Notes: generated by a model not told the origin, from the sequence alone. DNA of 9,482 bases from Bacillota bacterium (GCA_023415715.1 JAEZJP010000047.1:1-9482); one strand, 5' to 3'. Counted from the first letter of the stretch, positions 1 to 6,836 are shown. Numbers and translations are program-made.

Positions 1-949
1 GCGTATGCTTGCCTATACGCTGAAAAAGAAGCGATGCGCCTTGCTCCCCCAGCAATGCAGTATCGATATCCACTGCGGTCAGGGGCGGATCGGTAAATTC
101 GGCCAGTGGGTAATTGTCAAAGGTGACTATGCCTATATCATGAGGAATGTTTAGGCCCATTTCCTTTGCCGCCTTCAATAGGCCATAGGCTGCAGCATTG
201 TCGTTGCACAGAAAGGCATCCGGCCTATTGGAAGACATCATGAGTATTTGGGCCTGCACCTGACTGTCATCGGCGGAGCCGTCTGTTTGAATCACCAAGC
301 TTTCGAAAAATTCCCCGGCTTCCAATCCACGGCGGTAACCACTGATTCGGTTTTTCACAAACCTTTGGTTTTCGCTGCCGCCCAGATACGCGATTTTTTG
401 ATATCCCTGTGCTAAAAAGTGAAGCACGGCGGCTTCACCGCCCTGGGCATTGTTTACATCAACCCAGCTTGCTTCGGGAATCGGCTGGTTTGGTTCACCA
501 AGGATCACAAAGGGGAAGTCAAGCTTTGTCATTTTGGTAATCAATTTTGGCGCCACGGTGGATGGGGGAAGGATCAGCCCGTCCACCTTCCGTTCCAGGA
601 TCAGCTTTTCTATGGGGGAGGGCCTTCCCTTCTCCTCCAGATTGCTGGATATGATCAGGTTGAACCCATTTGCCTGTGCCACTTTTTCAATGGCGAACAT
701 GCTTCGGTGAAAGAACATGTTTGCAAACGATTGGGTATCGTGAGCATCGATGGCCAGCCCGATGGCGCCGCTTGATCCGCTGGCCAGGCTGCGGGCCACA
801 CTGTTGGGGTGATAATCCATTTCCTTCATGGCGGCATAAATCTTCTCCCGGGTCTCCTCGGAAATAGCTGATTTTCCGTTGAGCACCCTGGATACCGTTG
901 AGGAGTTGACGCCCACCCTCCTGGCAATATCATGGATCGTAACAGCCAT
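1..949 (-). CDS. LacI-family transcriptional repressor, C-terminus cut by window edge
   Basis: DNA-binding repressor of the LacI/GalR family, probably controlling sugar uptake or catabolism genes. At least 316 codons are present. Usual length is about 330-350, so only the last tens of residues are missing. Residues 3-50 form the LacI helix-turn-helix (TIHDIARRVGVNSSTVSRVL), followed by the hinge-helix pattern YHPNSVARSLASG (46-58). The periplasmic-binding-protein-like core follows: VDGLILPPS (122-130), R201-SGYRRGLE, RPDAFLCNDN (242-251) and IVTFDNYPLAEFTDPPLTAVD (from 274), which matches the usual F-D-x-x...PLT-V ending. The ATG at 949 has GGAG 7 bases upstream, and the ATG further upstream meets a stop after two codons. 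It is transcribed from its own consensus promoter and probably represses itself through the two palindromes in its leader. The ligand cannot be read from sequence; its regulated operon is probably beyond the left edge. Confidence 0.93.
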   Translation of the reverse strand, partial: MAVTIHDIARRVGVNSSTVSRVLNGKSAISEETREKIYAAMKEMDYHPNSVARSLASGSSGAIGLAIDAHDTQSFANMFFHRSMFAIEKVAQANGFNLIISSNLEEKGRPSPIEKLILERKVDGLILPPSTVAPKLITKMTKLDFPFVILGEPNQPIPEASWVDVNNAQGGEAAVLHFLAQGYQKIAYLGGSENQRFVKNRISGYRRGLEAGEFFESLVIQTDGSADDSQVQAQILMMSSNRPDAFLCNDNAAAYGLLKAAKEMGLNIPHDIGIVTFDNYPLAEFTDPPLTAVDIDTALLGEQGASLLFQRIGKHT

Positions 950-964
950 ATGCTCACTCCATAT

Positions 965-976
965 GCAATCGATTGC
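965..976. promoter_or_regulatory. LacI-type operator, proximal copy
   Basis: The perfect 12-bp palindrome GCAATCGATTGC has the central CG typical of LacI-family operators. It lies just upstream of the ribosome site of the lacI-family gene, inside the transcribed leader, where a bound repressor would act as a roadblock. It differs from the distal copy only in the two symmetric positions flanking the CG. Confidence 0.65.
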
Positions 977-1042
977 CTAAATATTCCGCATTGATTTCAA
1001 GATAAATATTAGAATTATCAATTCATGCGGCCGAGTATTCAT

Positions 1043-1054
1043 GCAACCGGTTGC
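1043..1054. promoter_or_regulatory. LacI-type operator, distal copy at the transcription start
   Basis: The perfect palindrome GCAACCGGTTGC begins 12 bases downstream of the -10 box of the lacI-family promoter, so it sits just after the likely transcription start. It fits the shared consensus GCAAYCGRTTGC with the copy at 965-976; their centres are 78 bp apart. The placement supports autorepression. Confidence 0.7.
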
Positions 1055-1066
1055 GTTGATGAGTAC

Positions 1067-1095
1067 ATTATATAGCCGATCAAATATATTGTCAA
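1067..1095 (-). promoter_or_regulatory. Consensus SigA promoter of the lacI-family gene
   Basis: On the minus strand TTGACA (1090-1095) is followed after exactly 17 bp by TATAAT (1067-1072). Both hexamers are perfect. The start of transcription should fall near 1060, giving a leader of about 110 bases that contains both palindromic operators. Confidence 0.85.
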
Positions 1096-1110
1096 TTTAA
1101 TTATCAAAAT

Positions 1111-1148
1111 TTTTTAAAAAGAAAAGAAGCTGCCTGATGATTGGCAGC
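1111..1148 (-). terminator. Intrinsic terminator of the desulfurase/TtcA-like unit
   Basis: On the minus strand a GCTGCC/GGCAGC stem of 6 bp (1129-1134 with 1143-1148), with an 8-base loop, is followed directly by TTCTTTTCTTTTT. It lies about 90 bases after the stop of the TtcA-like gene and just upstream of the lacI-family promoter, so it insulates the two transcription units. Confidence 0.75.
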
Positions 1149-1235
1149 ATAGAGGAAAGTCATTGGACAAAGTGTGCTGTGCCTGATATAAAGGTATGTT
1201 GCTCAGGATTATTTTGGGTATGTCCGGCGTTCATG

Positions 1236-2063
1236 TTAACCTTTACCGTAATCCTCATCAAAGGGATGTAGCACGCCATCCTTTTTGTAGCCGATGACGG
1301 TATCCAGGTTGACATTATGGCAGGAACGGAAGATGTTCATCTCAACGCCTGGATGTGCTTTTTCAAGCTGTGCGATCAGCGATTTCACCTGGGCGCGTTT
1401 TCCGCCGCCGCCGTCGCCCAGCGCACAGTTTTCGGTAAACCGGCAGGCGCAGTTTAAAAATGTCAGGTGGTTGTAGTTCCGCCAGGCGATGATGTCTTTT
1501 TCATGCACCATGTACAGGGGGCGGATCAGTTCCATTCCCGGGTAGTTTTGACTGCGGAGCCTGGGCATCATAGTCTTCATTTCACCGCCATAGAACATGC
1601 TGAGCAGCACCGTTTCGATCACATCGTCAAAATGGTGCCCCAGCGCGATCTTGTTTGCGCCCAGCTTCTGTGCATTTTTATAAAGGTGGCCCCTGCGCAT
1701 CCTTGCGCACATGTAGCAGGGGTTTTGATCCATATTGGCCACGGTGTCAAATATATCTGTTTCAAAGATGTGGATGGGCAGGCCCATTAATTCCGCGTTC
1801 TCCTCGATCAGGCGGCGGTTAAGTGTTTCATAACCGGGATCCATCACAAGAAACGAAAGCTCGAACGGGACGAACCCATGACGCTGAATCTCCTTAAGGC
1901 ACATAGCCATCAGGAATGAGTCCTTGCCGCCTGATATGCAGGCTGCCACATGGTCGCCCGGCTGAATAAGCCGGTATTCGCTCAGTGCCCGTGTGAAGTT
2001 GCTCCAGATGGTCTTGCGGTACTTCGTAATAATGCTGCGCTCAATCTTCAGGCTGTTTTCCAT
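1236..2063 (-). CDS. TtcA-family PP-loop ATPase, probable tRNA sulfurtransferase
   Basis: Member of the TtcA/TilS-type adenine-nucleotide alpha hydrolases. TtcA puts sulfur on cytidine 32 of tRNA by adenylating the base and using an iron-sulfur cluster. Of 275 residues, the ATP-binding PP-loop SGGKDS is at 44-49, the C-x-x-C pair at C116/C119 (PCYMCARMRRG), the LGHHFDD motif at 141-147, and further cysteines at 205, 207 and 213 (NCACRFTENC). C116, C119 and C205 are the likely equivalents of the three cluster ligands of E. coli TtcA. The ATG at 2063 is preceded by GGAGG at 6 bases. It overlaps the end of the cysteine desulfurase gene by 23 bases, which suggests translational coupling and a direct sulfur donor. 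Other members of this family in Firmicutes are uncharacterised, so s2C32 as the product is an inference; another thiolation target is possible. Confidence 0.85.
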   Translation of the reverse strand: MENSLKIERSIITKYRKTIWSNFTRALSEYRLIQPGDHVAACISGGKDSFLMAMCLKEIQRHGFVPFELSFLVMDPGYETLNRRLIEENAELMGLPIHIFETDIFDTVANMDQNPCYMCARMRRGHLYKNAQKLGANKIALGHHFDDVIETVLLSMFYGGEMKTMMPRLRSQNYPGMELIRPLYMVHEKDIIAWRNYNHLTFLNCACRFTENCALGDGGGGKRAQVKSLIAQLEKAHPGVEMNIFRSCHNVNLDTVIGYKKDGVLHPFDEDYGKG

Positions 2064-3186
2064 GGGACGCCTCCAAACTTGCAGCGCATTTTTTGAGTTC
2101 CAGCAGAAACTGATCGATTTCTCCTTCTAAAGTCAAATGGCTGAGGCTTACGCGCAGGGTGTTCATCGCACGCTTGCGGTCACCGGTCATTGCCATGACG
2201 GGATGTGAAGGTGCGGATGGCGCGCAGCAGGCGGATTTCGACGACAAACAAATGCCGCGATCGGACAACAGTGAAATCAAGTCACGTGCGCGAATGCCTG
2301 AAACGCTGAAATTGAGTATATAAGGCGACGCGTTTGCCGGGCTGTTGAGGGTAACGAAACGCAAACTGCCAAGCTCCTCGCGTAAACGAAGATTGAGCTG
2401 CCGCACGCTCTCCAGCCGTTCGCCAAGATGCTTGAACGCTTCCTCCAGCGCAGCCTCCATAGCTACCGTCAATGCCAGCGCGGGCGTACCGCTGCGGTAG
2501 GACGTCGCGCCGGTACCGCCATGCCACAGTGGTGCAAGGCGCATGCCGCCTCTCACAATCAACGCACCGCTGCCGGTAATGCCATAAAACTTGTGAGGCG
2601 ACAGGGTAATAAGGTCTGCACCATCCAATTTTACCGGCAGCTTGCCCACAGCCTGGGTGGCATCCACATGCAGGCGGCAGCTGGGAAAATCCGCCAGTGC
2701 TTCACGAACCGATTCAAGATCCTGAATGACACCAACCTCACTGTCTGCAGCGCAAAGAGAAGTAAGAACTGTATCAGGGCGCAGAAGGCTCTTAAGGTAC
2801 GCGATATCGACGCGGCCGTCAGGCTGAACCTTCATATAATCCAGTTCGAAGCCCTCGCTTTTGAGCGCAGTCATCGGTCCGGTTACCGAGGCATGCTCCA
2901 TCGGGCTTGTAATCAGGTGGCGCCCACGGCTCTGATATGCGCGTGCAGCACCCAAAATGGCAAGATTGTTGGCCTCGGTGGCGCCGGAGGTCATTACGAC
3001 TTCGTTTGGCTGTGCACCGAGCATTCCGGCGATATGTTCCGTGGCTTGATCCAGCCTCCGCCTGGCATTCAGGCCCATAGCGTGCCCGGAATTGGGGTTT
3101 GCTCTGTAGTCCCGCGCGGCGGTTAGGAAAGCGGAAAGCACGGTTTCACAAACCGGCGTGTCCGCAGCATAATCCAAATAGATCAT
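2041..3186 (-). CDS. Cysteine desulfurase (NifS/IscS-like, class V aminotransferase)
   Basis: PLP enzyme that removes sulfur from L-cysteine to give alanine and a protein-bound persulfide for delivery to an acceptor. Of 381 residues, the N-terminal IYLDYAADTP and TSGATEANN (66-74) match the family. H98, D175 and Q178 (HVDATQ) are at the cofactor site, with the PLP lysine K199 in SPHKFYG. HGGTGATSYRSGTP follows at 222-235, the catalytic cysteine C320 is in SSKSACC, and LRVSL holds R345. The start at 3186 is chosen because it opens the canonical MIYLDYAADTP and has GGGAG 7 bases before it; an in-frame extension to 3258 has no family character. The usual NNE motif reads DSE at 148-150. It is first in a unit with the TtcA-like gene, probably its dedicated sulfur acceptor; general Fe-S supply is less likely since no IscU-type scaffold is adjacent. 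Confidence 0.92.
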   Translation of the reverse strand: MIYLDYAADTPVCETVLSAFLTAARDYRANPNSGHAMGLNARRRLDQATEHIAGMLGAQPNEVVMTSGATEANNLAILGAARAYQSRGRHLITSPMEHASVTGPMTALKSEGFELDYMKVQPDGRVDIAYLKSLLRPDTVLTSLCAADSEVGVIQDLESVREALADFPSCRLHVDATQAVGKLPVKLDGADLITLSPHKFYGITGSGALIVRGGMRLAPLWHGGTGATSYRSGTPALALTVAMEAALEEAFKHLGERLESVRQLNLRLREELGSLRFVTLNSPANASPYILNFSVSGIRARDLISLLSDRGICLSSKSACCAPSAPSHPVMAMTGDRKRAMNTLRVSLSHLTLEGEIDQFLLELKKCAASLEASHGKQPED

Positions 3187-3237
3187 CGGATTTCTCCCAT
3201 GCAATAATTGAATGAAAGTAGAACACTTCCCGGAATG

Positions 3238-3246
3238 ATTATAGCA
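3238..3246 (-). promoter_or_regulatory. Extended -10 promoter of the cysteine desulfurase unit
   Basis: On the minus strand TGCTATAAT is a perfect -10 box with the upstream TG of extended -10 promoters. No good -35 box is seen; TGTACG at 18 bp matches only three positions. The start of transcription would be near 3231, giving a leader of about 45 bases. A small dyad TTCCcGGAA (3227-3235) lies at this point. Confidence 0.55.
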
Positions 3247-3323
3247 CAGGTGAGGCAAAGTCGTACATTACCGCTACATTGAGCCAGGGGATAACATATG
3301 CATCATATTATTTATCAGAGGGC

Positions 3324-3354
3324 TTGACTCTTCCGTTAGGGAAGCGTTTATACT
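3324..3354 (+). promoter_or_regulatory. MerR-type promoter with 19-bp spacer and inner dyad
   Basis: TTGACT (3324-3329) and TATACT (3349-3354) are separated by 19 bp, too long for normal SigA use but the hallmark of promoters untwisted by MerR-family activators. The spacer holds the dyad CTTCC-gttag-GGAAG (3330-3344), extended by an outer AC/GT pair, centred at 3337 in the middle of the spacer. It directly precedes the MerR-fusion gene, so autoactivation by ligand is likely. The predicted leader is only about 14 bases and carries the AAGGGGG ribosome site. Confidence 0.75.
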
Positions 3355-3374
3355 GTCTGCAAGGGGGCGAAGAC

Positions 3375-5096
3375 ATGAGTGAAATGCTGAAGATCAGGGA
3401 TGTGGCGGCGCGATATGACATTACCGCGCGTACACTGCGCTATTATGAAGATGTGGGGCTCATCGCAAGCATGCGCAGCGATGATTATGCGTACCGCCTA
3501 TATAATGAGGATGCGATCAAGCGGATTGAGCAGATTTTGATTTTGCGCAAGCTCGATATCAGCGTCAAGGATATCGTACGCATTTTTTCCGCCGGCAATT
3601 TGGATGTGCTGATGGAAGTGCTTCATCATAAGGCGGACCACATCCAGGATGAGGTTGTGCTGTTAAGTGAGCTCAAAGCGGCTGTTCTATCGTTCCTACA
3701 GGAAATCAAGAACGTTGATTTTCGTGAGGCGCTGGAAGTCAAGCGGCTCTATCAGCGTGCCACGGAAATTGAAGATCGCCTTGCCAAGGCGCAGAACGCG
3801 GCGCAGGATATGCCCGTCAGCCGCATGATGGAGCTGACGGAGCAGCTTGACAAATTGCCGGATGTCCGCGTATTCTCCCTGCCGGCATGCCGCATGGCAT
3901 CCTCAGGTTTGGATACTGGCCCCTTGTTAATAGAGGGCGGAAAGCTTGAAAAGTTTGACCACTGGTTCAGCGAGGCTGATAAAAAGCGGCACGACCGGTT
4001 CTTTGCGCGGGATTTTATGTGGTATGATCCAAAAGCCAAGGGAACTGTCTGGTGGTACGCGCTTGAACAGGGTATAGAAGAGCCAAATGAATTTGAGACG
4101 CTGGATTTTGAAGGCGGTCTCTATGCTTCTGCAGTCTCCCGGGATGAGGATGACAGCGACGGCGAGAGGGTATACCGCGGCATCAAACGCTGGGTGGAGC
4201 ACAGCGATTGTTTTGAACTGGATGAACGGCCAGGCCACTATTCCATGTATCATATCATCGGTACACCTGAGATCAAAAAAGCAATGGGGTACAGCCAGTT
4301 GGAAATATATATGCCCATCCGTATCAAAAAGCAGCGTGCCACGACGCTCGAGGAGCGCGGCGTCATTCGCAAGCGCATCAATGATGCGGGTACTTTGTTT
4401 TTCGATCTTCTGGGGGACGGTGCGCACATGCAAAAGGTGAAATACCCGCACTACACGCTCATCTGTCCCAAGGATGGTGAAACGGGATCAACCACGCTCT
4501 ATGATATCCGTCTTGATGGCTTGCCTGAGAATGAAGCAAAAGACCTCATTGATGAAATAAAAGCCATGCACATCCATGTATGGTGGGACATTTGCTTTCC
4601 ACAGGAGGTCAAGCAATGGATCTTCGGCATAAGGCCTGCGTCTGCGCCGGAACCGAATGAGGAAGAATCCTATATGGCGATGCTGAAGGATGAAAAGCCT
4701 GTCTATCAGCCACGGGATGAGCGCATCACCGTTAAGCGTGCAAATAGCGCCCAGGAATTTGCCCGCTGGGCGGAATTGACAAATGAATTATTTCAGGAAG
4801 GATTGCTTATGCACCCCGAGTATCATTATCATCTGTGTGCGCAAGGGGACATGGCCTGCTATATAGGCTTTATAGACGGTCAAGCCGCCGGTGTTTGTTG
4901 CATGATGAAAAGGGGAGACCTGGCAGCACTTTATTTGGTGGCAACAGCAAAGGAACATCGCCATAAGGGTGTAGCCACAGCGGCATGCACAGCCGCAATA
5001 AACGATGCGGAACGTGAAGGCGCGCAGCTATTCACCACTTGTGCGTGGCCATCCATCAAGACACTTATGAGGAAGCTGGGCTACATGTATTATTAA
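3375..5096 (+). CDS. MerR-family regulator fused to GyrI-like and GNAT domains
   Basis: A 573-residue protein, about twice the usual length of MerR/GyrI regulators. Residues 5-73 are the MerR winged helix (KIRDVAARYDITARTLRYYE, then RLYNEDAIKRI). Residues 75-160 are a charged helical segment, the likely dimerising coiled coil. Residues 163-317 fit a GyrI-like/BmrR-type ligand domain, starting VRVFSLPACRMASS and closing with QLEIYMPIRI. Residues 318-450 are unassigned. Residues 451-573 are GNAT-like: AALYLVATAKEHRHKGVATA holds the acetyl-CoA loop R529-x-x-G532-x-A534, and the protein ends LMRKLGYMYY as GNAT domains often do. The start at 3375 has AAGGGGG 7 bases upstream; the frame is open back to 3279, but that stretch contains the promoter. 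It probably senses a small, perhaps cationic or toxic, molecule and may acetylate it or another substrate. Both the ligand and acetylation are inference. Confidence 0.85.
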   Translation: MSEMLKIRDVAARYDITARTLRYYEDVGLIASMRSDDYAYRLYNEDAIKRIEQILILRKLDISVKDIVRIFSAGNLDVLMEVLHHKADHIQDEVVLLSELKAAVLSFLQEIKNVDFREALEVKRLYQRATEIEDRLAKAQNAAQDMPVSRMMELTEQLDKLPDVRVFSLPACRMASSGLDTGPLLIEGGKLEKFDHWFSEADKKRHDRFFARDFMWYDPKAKGTVWWYALEQGIEEPNEFETLDFEGGLYASAVSRDEDDSDGERVYRGIKRWVEHSDCFELDERPGHYSMYHIIGTPEIKKAMGYSQLEIYMPIRIKKQRATTLEERGVIRKRINDAGTLFFDLLGDGAHMQKVKYPHYTLICPKDGETGSTTLYDIRLDGLPENEAKDLIDEIKAMHIHVWWDICFPQEVKQWIFGIRPASAPEPNEEESYMAMLKDEKPVYQPRDERITVKRANSAQEFARWAELTNELFQEGLLMHPEYHYHLCAQGDMACYIGFIDGQAAGVCCMMKRGDLAALYLVATAKEHRHKGVATAACTAAINDAEREGAQLFTTCAWPSIKTLMRKLGYMYY

Positions 5097-5179
5097 GTGC
5101 TGTGCCATTATGGGCACGGTTGGCTGATAAAATGCAGCGGTAATTTTCAGCAGCTCGTTAATTGTATATACTCAGTCAG

Positions 5180-5222
5180 AAATCCTGCTTGACAAGTGAC
5201 GATGACTTGCCAAGCAGGATTT
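5180..5222. terminator. Long hairpin, probable bidirectional terminator between convergent genes
   Basis: Arms 5181-5197 and 5205-5221 pair over 17 positions with a single mismatch and a 7-base loop; 5180/5222 adds one more pair. On the plus strand the stem runs into TTTTG and on the minus strand into TTTC, so the U-tracts are short. It sits between the stop of the MerR-GNAT gene (5096) and the stop of the MFS gene (5246), where a shared terminator is expected. Confidence 0.65.
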
Positions 5223-5245
5223 TGTTAAGATCGAGAAACAGATTG

Positions 5246-6586
5246 TCAGCGCAGGTTTTCTTCATCAGGCTGCATTCTGGGGATGGCCCAGCGCATGTAA
5301 ACACACATGAGCATGATGCATATGAATTTGATCCATGTAAGAAACTGTGATCCATAAAACGGCAGTCCGGCCAGGGTATAGGGTGCGTGAGGCTCCACAA
5401 GGGAAAGGAAACCCGTGCCCAGCATGGAGCCTGCAAGCACGGCGAGGTTGCAGACAAGATTCCAGAATGTAACGCAGGAGTCTTTATTTCCTCGGGGCAG
5501 GTTGATAAATACGAGGTTAGCGAATACGAGGTTGAGCCCGACGGAATCGATGCCCTGCAGTATGGACACGGCAACATATACCCATACCGTCTGGCGTGTA
5601 GAAAAGCCGATCAGCAGTTCGGTGACACCTTCGAAGAAAACGGTAAAAAGCAGCACCGAAAACCACGAATAATGTCTGATGGCCCTACGCCAGTACTTCA
5701 TCAGGAATATATTGCCCAGTGTGTATACAACCGTGCCGATATACATGTAGGTGTAACCCAGGCCCATGGTGTTGATGACATAGTAGGGCCATGTGCTTCC
5801 GTTAAAGTTGGCGATAGCGTTCCACAATATCGCTACCCATGCGGTCAGCAGGAATTTACGCGACTTGAAAGGCGTTGTAAAGATCTCCTTTATCGTCGGC
5901 AGCCCCTGCTTGTGATAGGAGAACTCCTGCGGAATCAGGTAAAGCTGCAGCCCGTTGATCACGAACACGCCCATCGCAATGAAGCGCAGCACCATGATGA
6001 TCTGTGCCTGCTGCGGGGAACCCTTGAGCGAATCAGCCAGCAGCGAAGAGCTGATAGCGAAGACTGTACTCACAAGAGAGCCGATCAGGTTGCTATAAGA
6101 AAAATAAGCATTCCGATCCTCTCCATCCGGTATAAAGTTGACATGCCAGGCGAACGCGCCTGAGCCAAGCAATGCGTTGGAGACGTTTCCAACGAACAAA
6201 AACACCGCGAACCAAAGCGTACGCTGTGCGCTGTCCTGCACAAACAGTGGCATGACTGTAGTAGCAAGCAGTATACATAGATAATAAAACAGATGGTTGA
6301 ACAACAGCAGCCCCCGGCGGTGCCTGAGCTTGCGGAATATCAGCGGCGTAAAGAGGCTGAACCCCCACGCGATGTATGGTATGAACGTGATGATGCCGAC
6401 TCGGACGATATCTATACCGTTGATCGACAGGAAGCCTGTATAGAATACGCCTGTGATGAAGATGTTGCCGAAGTTGGCCAGTACCGTGTTTATCAACAAC
6501 GCGGTTCTGCCGGTACACAGCGGGTCCCTGAAATTGAATATCCGTCGAAACTCCGAGTATTGTTGACTTTCCCTGACGGAGCGCAT
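5246..6586 (-). CDS. MFS transporter, 12 predicted membrane helices, substrate unknown
   Basis: Integral membrane protein of 446 residues that reads as a major facilitator superfamily carrier. Twelve hydrophobic stretches can be counted, approximately at 28-55, 62-84, 93-116, 124-152, 165-184, 196-218, 245-270, 278-298, 306-327, 333-363, 371-397 and 415-434. The basic loop between helices 2 and 3 (RKLRHRRG, 85-92) matches the arginine-rich MFS motif A in outline, though without a clean GxxxD. A hydrophilic loop at about 219-243 separates the two halves. The start is ambiguous: TTG at 6589 lies directly before ATG at 6586, and the purine-rich AGAGGAGAGAG upstream could serve either (GGAG at 9 or 12 bases). 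It converges on the MerR-GNAT gene and diverges from the BlaI pair. An efflux role is plausible next to two stress-type regulators, but nothing in the protein identifies the substrate. Confidence 0.85.
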   Translation of the reverse strand: MRSVRESQQYSEFRRIFNFRDPLCTGRTALLINTVLANFGNIFITGVFYTGFLSINGIDIVRVGIITFIPYIAWGFSLFTPLIFRKLRHRRGLLLFNHLFYYLCILLATTVMPLFVQDSAQRTLWFAVFLFVGNVSNALLGSGAFAWHVNFIPDGEDRNAYFSYSNLIGSLVSTVFAISSSLLADSLKGSPQQAQIIMVLRFIAMGVFVINGLQLYLIPQEFSYHKQGLPTIKEIFTTPFKSRKFLLTAWVAILWNAIANFNGSTWPYYVINTMGLGYTYMYIGTVVYTLGNIFLMKYWRRAIRHYSWFSVLLFTVFFEGVTELLIGFSTRQTVWVYVAVSILQGIDSVGLNLVFANLVFINLPRGNKDSCVTFWNLVCNLAVLAGSMLGTGFLSLVEPHAPYTLAGLPFYGSQFLTWIKFICIMLMCVYMRWAIPRMQPDEENLR

Positions 6587-6740
6587 CAAAACTGCTCTCT
6601 CCTCTTTGATAAACTGGATAGCCGGCCGGGGATGGGAACGGGCGGTGGGATAGCGAATCTCAGGGATTCCGTATAATTGGCTGAAGGCTGCTTCCGACCA
6701 TGGAATATCCTATCATATAATCCGTACAAAAGATAGTTCA

Positions 6741-6766
6741 TAAAAAGCGCCACCCTTTCGGGTGGC
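6741..6766 (-). terminator. Minus-strand intrinsic terminator without an obvious gene
   Basis: On the minus strand GCCACCC and GGGTGGC form a perfect 7-bp stem closed by a stable GAAA tetraloop, followed at once by GCTTTTT. On the plus strand no T-tract follows, so it acts for leftward transcripts. It stands 155 bases before the MFS start and directly after the tRNA-like segment, so it may be the relic terminator of a tRNA, the end of a small RNA, or an attenuator in the MFS leader. Confidence 0.7.
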
Positions 6767-6768
6767 AA

Positions 6769-6825
6769 TGATGCGCTTACTGGACTCGAACAAGCGATTA
6801 CTTCGATGTGTGCGATGGGCTCTAC
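6769..6825 (-). pseudogene. Possible remnant of a tRNA gene (3' two thirds)
   Basis: On the minus strand GTAGAGC (6825-6819, like tRNA positions 19-25) is followed after exactly 28 bases by TTCGAGTCC (like positions 54-62), the canonical spacing. In between, CATCG/CGAAG would form a 4-of-5 anticodon stem around a 7-base loop CACACAT, then a 5-base variable region. The loop lacks the invariant U33, the T-stem has a mismatch, no 5' acceptor strand or 5' D-arm is found, and the end reads TCAT rather than NCCA. It cannot be a working tRNA; it may be a decayed one or a coincidence. An intrinsic terminator follows immediately. Confidence 0.3.
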
Positions 6826-6836
6826 AAACAAAGGAA

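Noticed and set aside
2428..3126. Plus-strand open frame of 232 codons opposite the cysteine desulfurase
   Set aside because: No recognisable motif, no good ribosome site, and antisense to a gene with a complete set of catalytic residues.
3187..3258. In-frame N-terminal extension of the cysteine desulfurase
   Set aside because: It crosses the probable -10 box at 3238-3243 and the family N-terminus starts exactly at MIYLDYAADTP with a ribosome site.
3279..3374. In-frame N-terminal extension of the MerR fusion
   Set aside because: The stretch contains the -35 and -10 boxes and dyad, and the MerR domain begins naturally at the ATG at 3375 with its own AAGGGGG site.
5102..5117. Small GTGCC/GGCAC hairpin just after the MerR-GNAT stop
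   Set aside because: A 5-bp stem followed by GGTTGG with no T-tract; the longer hairpin at 5180-5222 is the better terminator.
5387..6163. Long plus-strand open frame (258 codons) opposite the MFS gene
   Set aside because: It is rich in charged residues with no family motif and lies fully antisense to a clear 12-helix membrane protein; its openness follows from the codon pattern of that gene.
6586..6831. Minus-strand open frame of 81 codons before the MFS gene
   Set aside because: It runs through the terminator and the tRNA-like segment, has no ribosome site or family motif, and is most simply intergenic.
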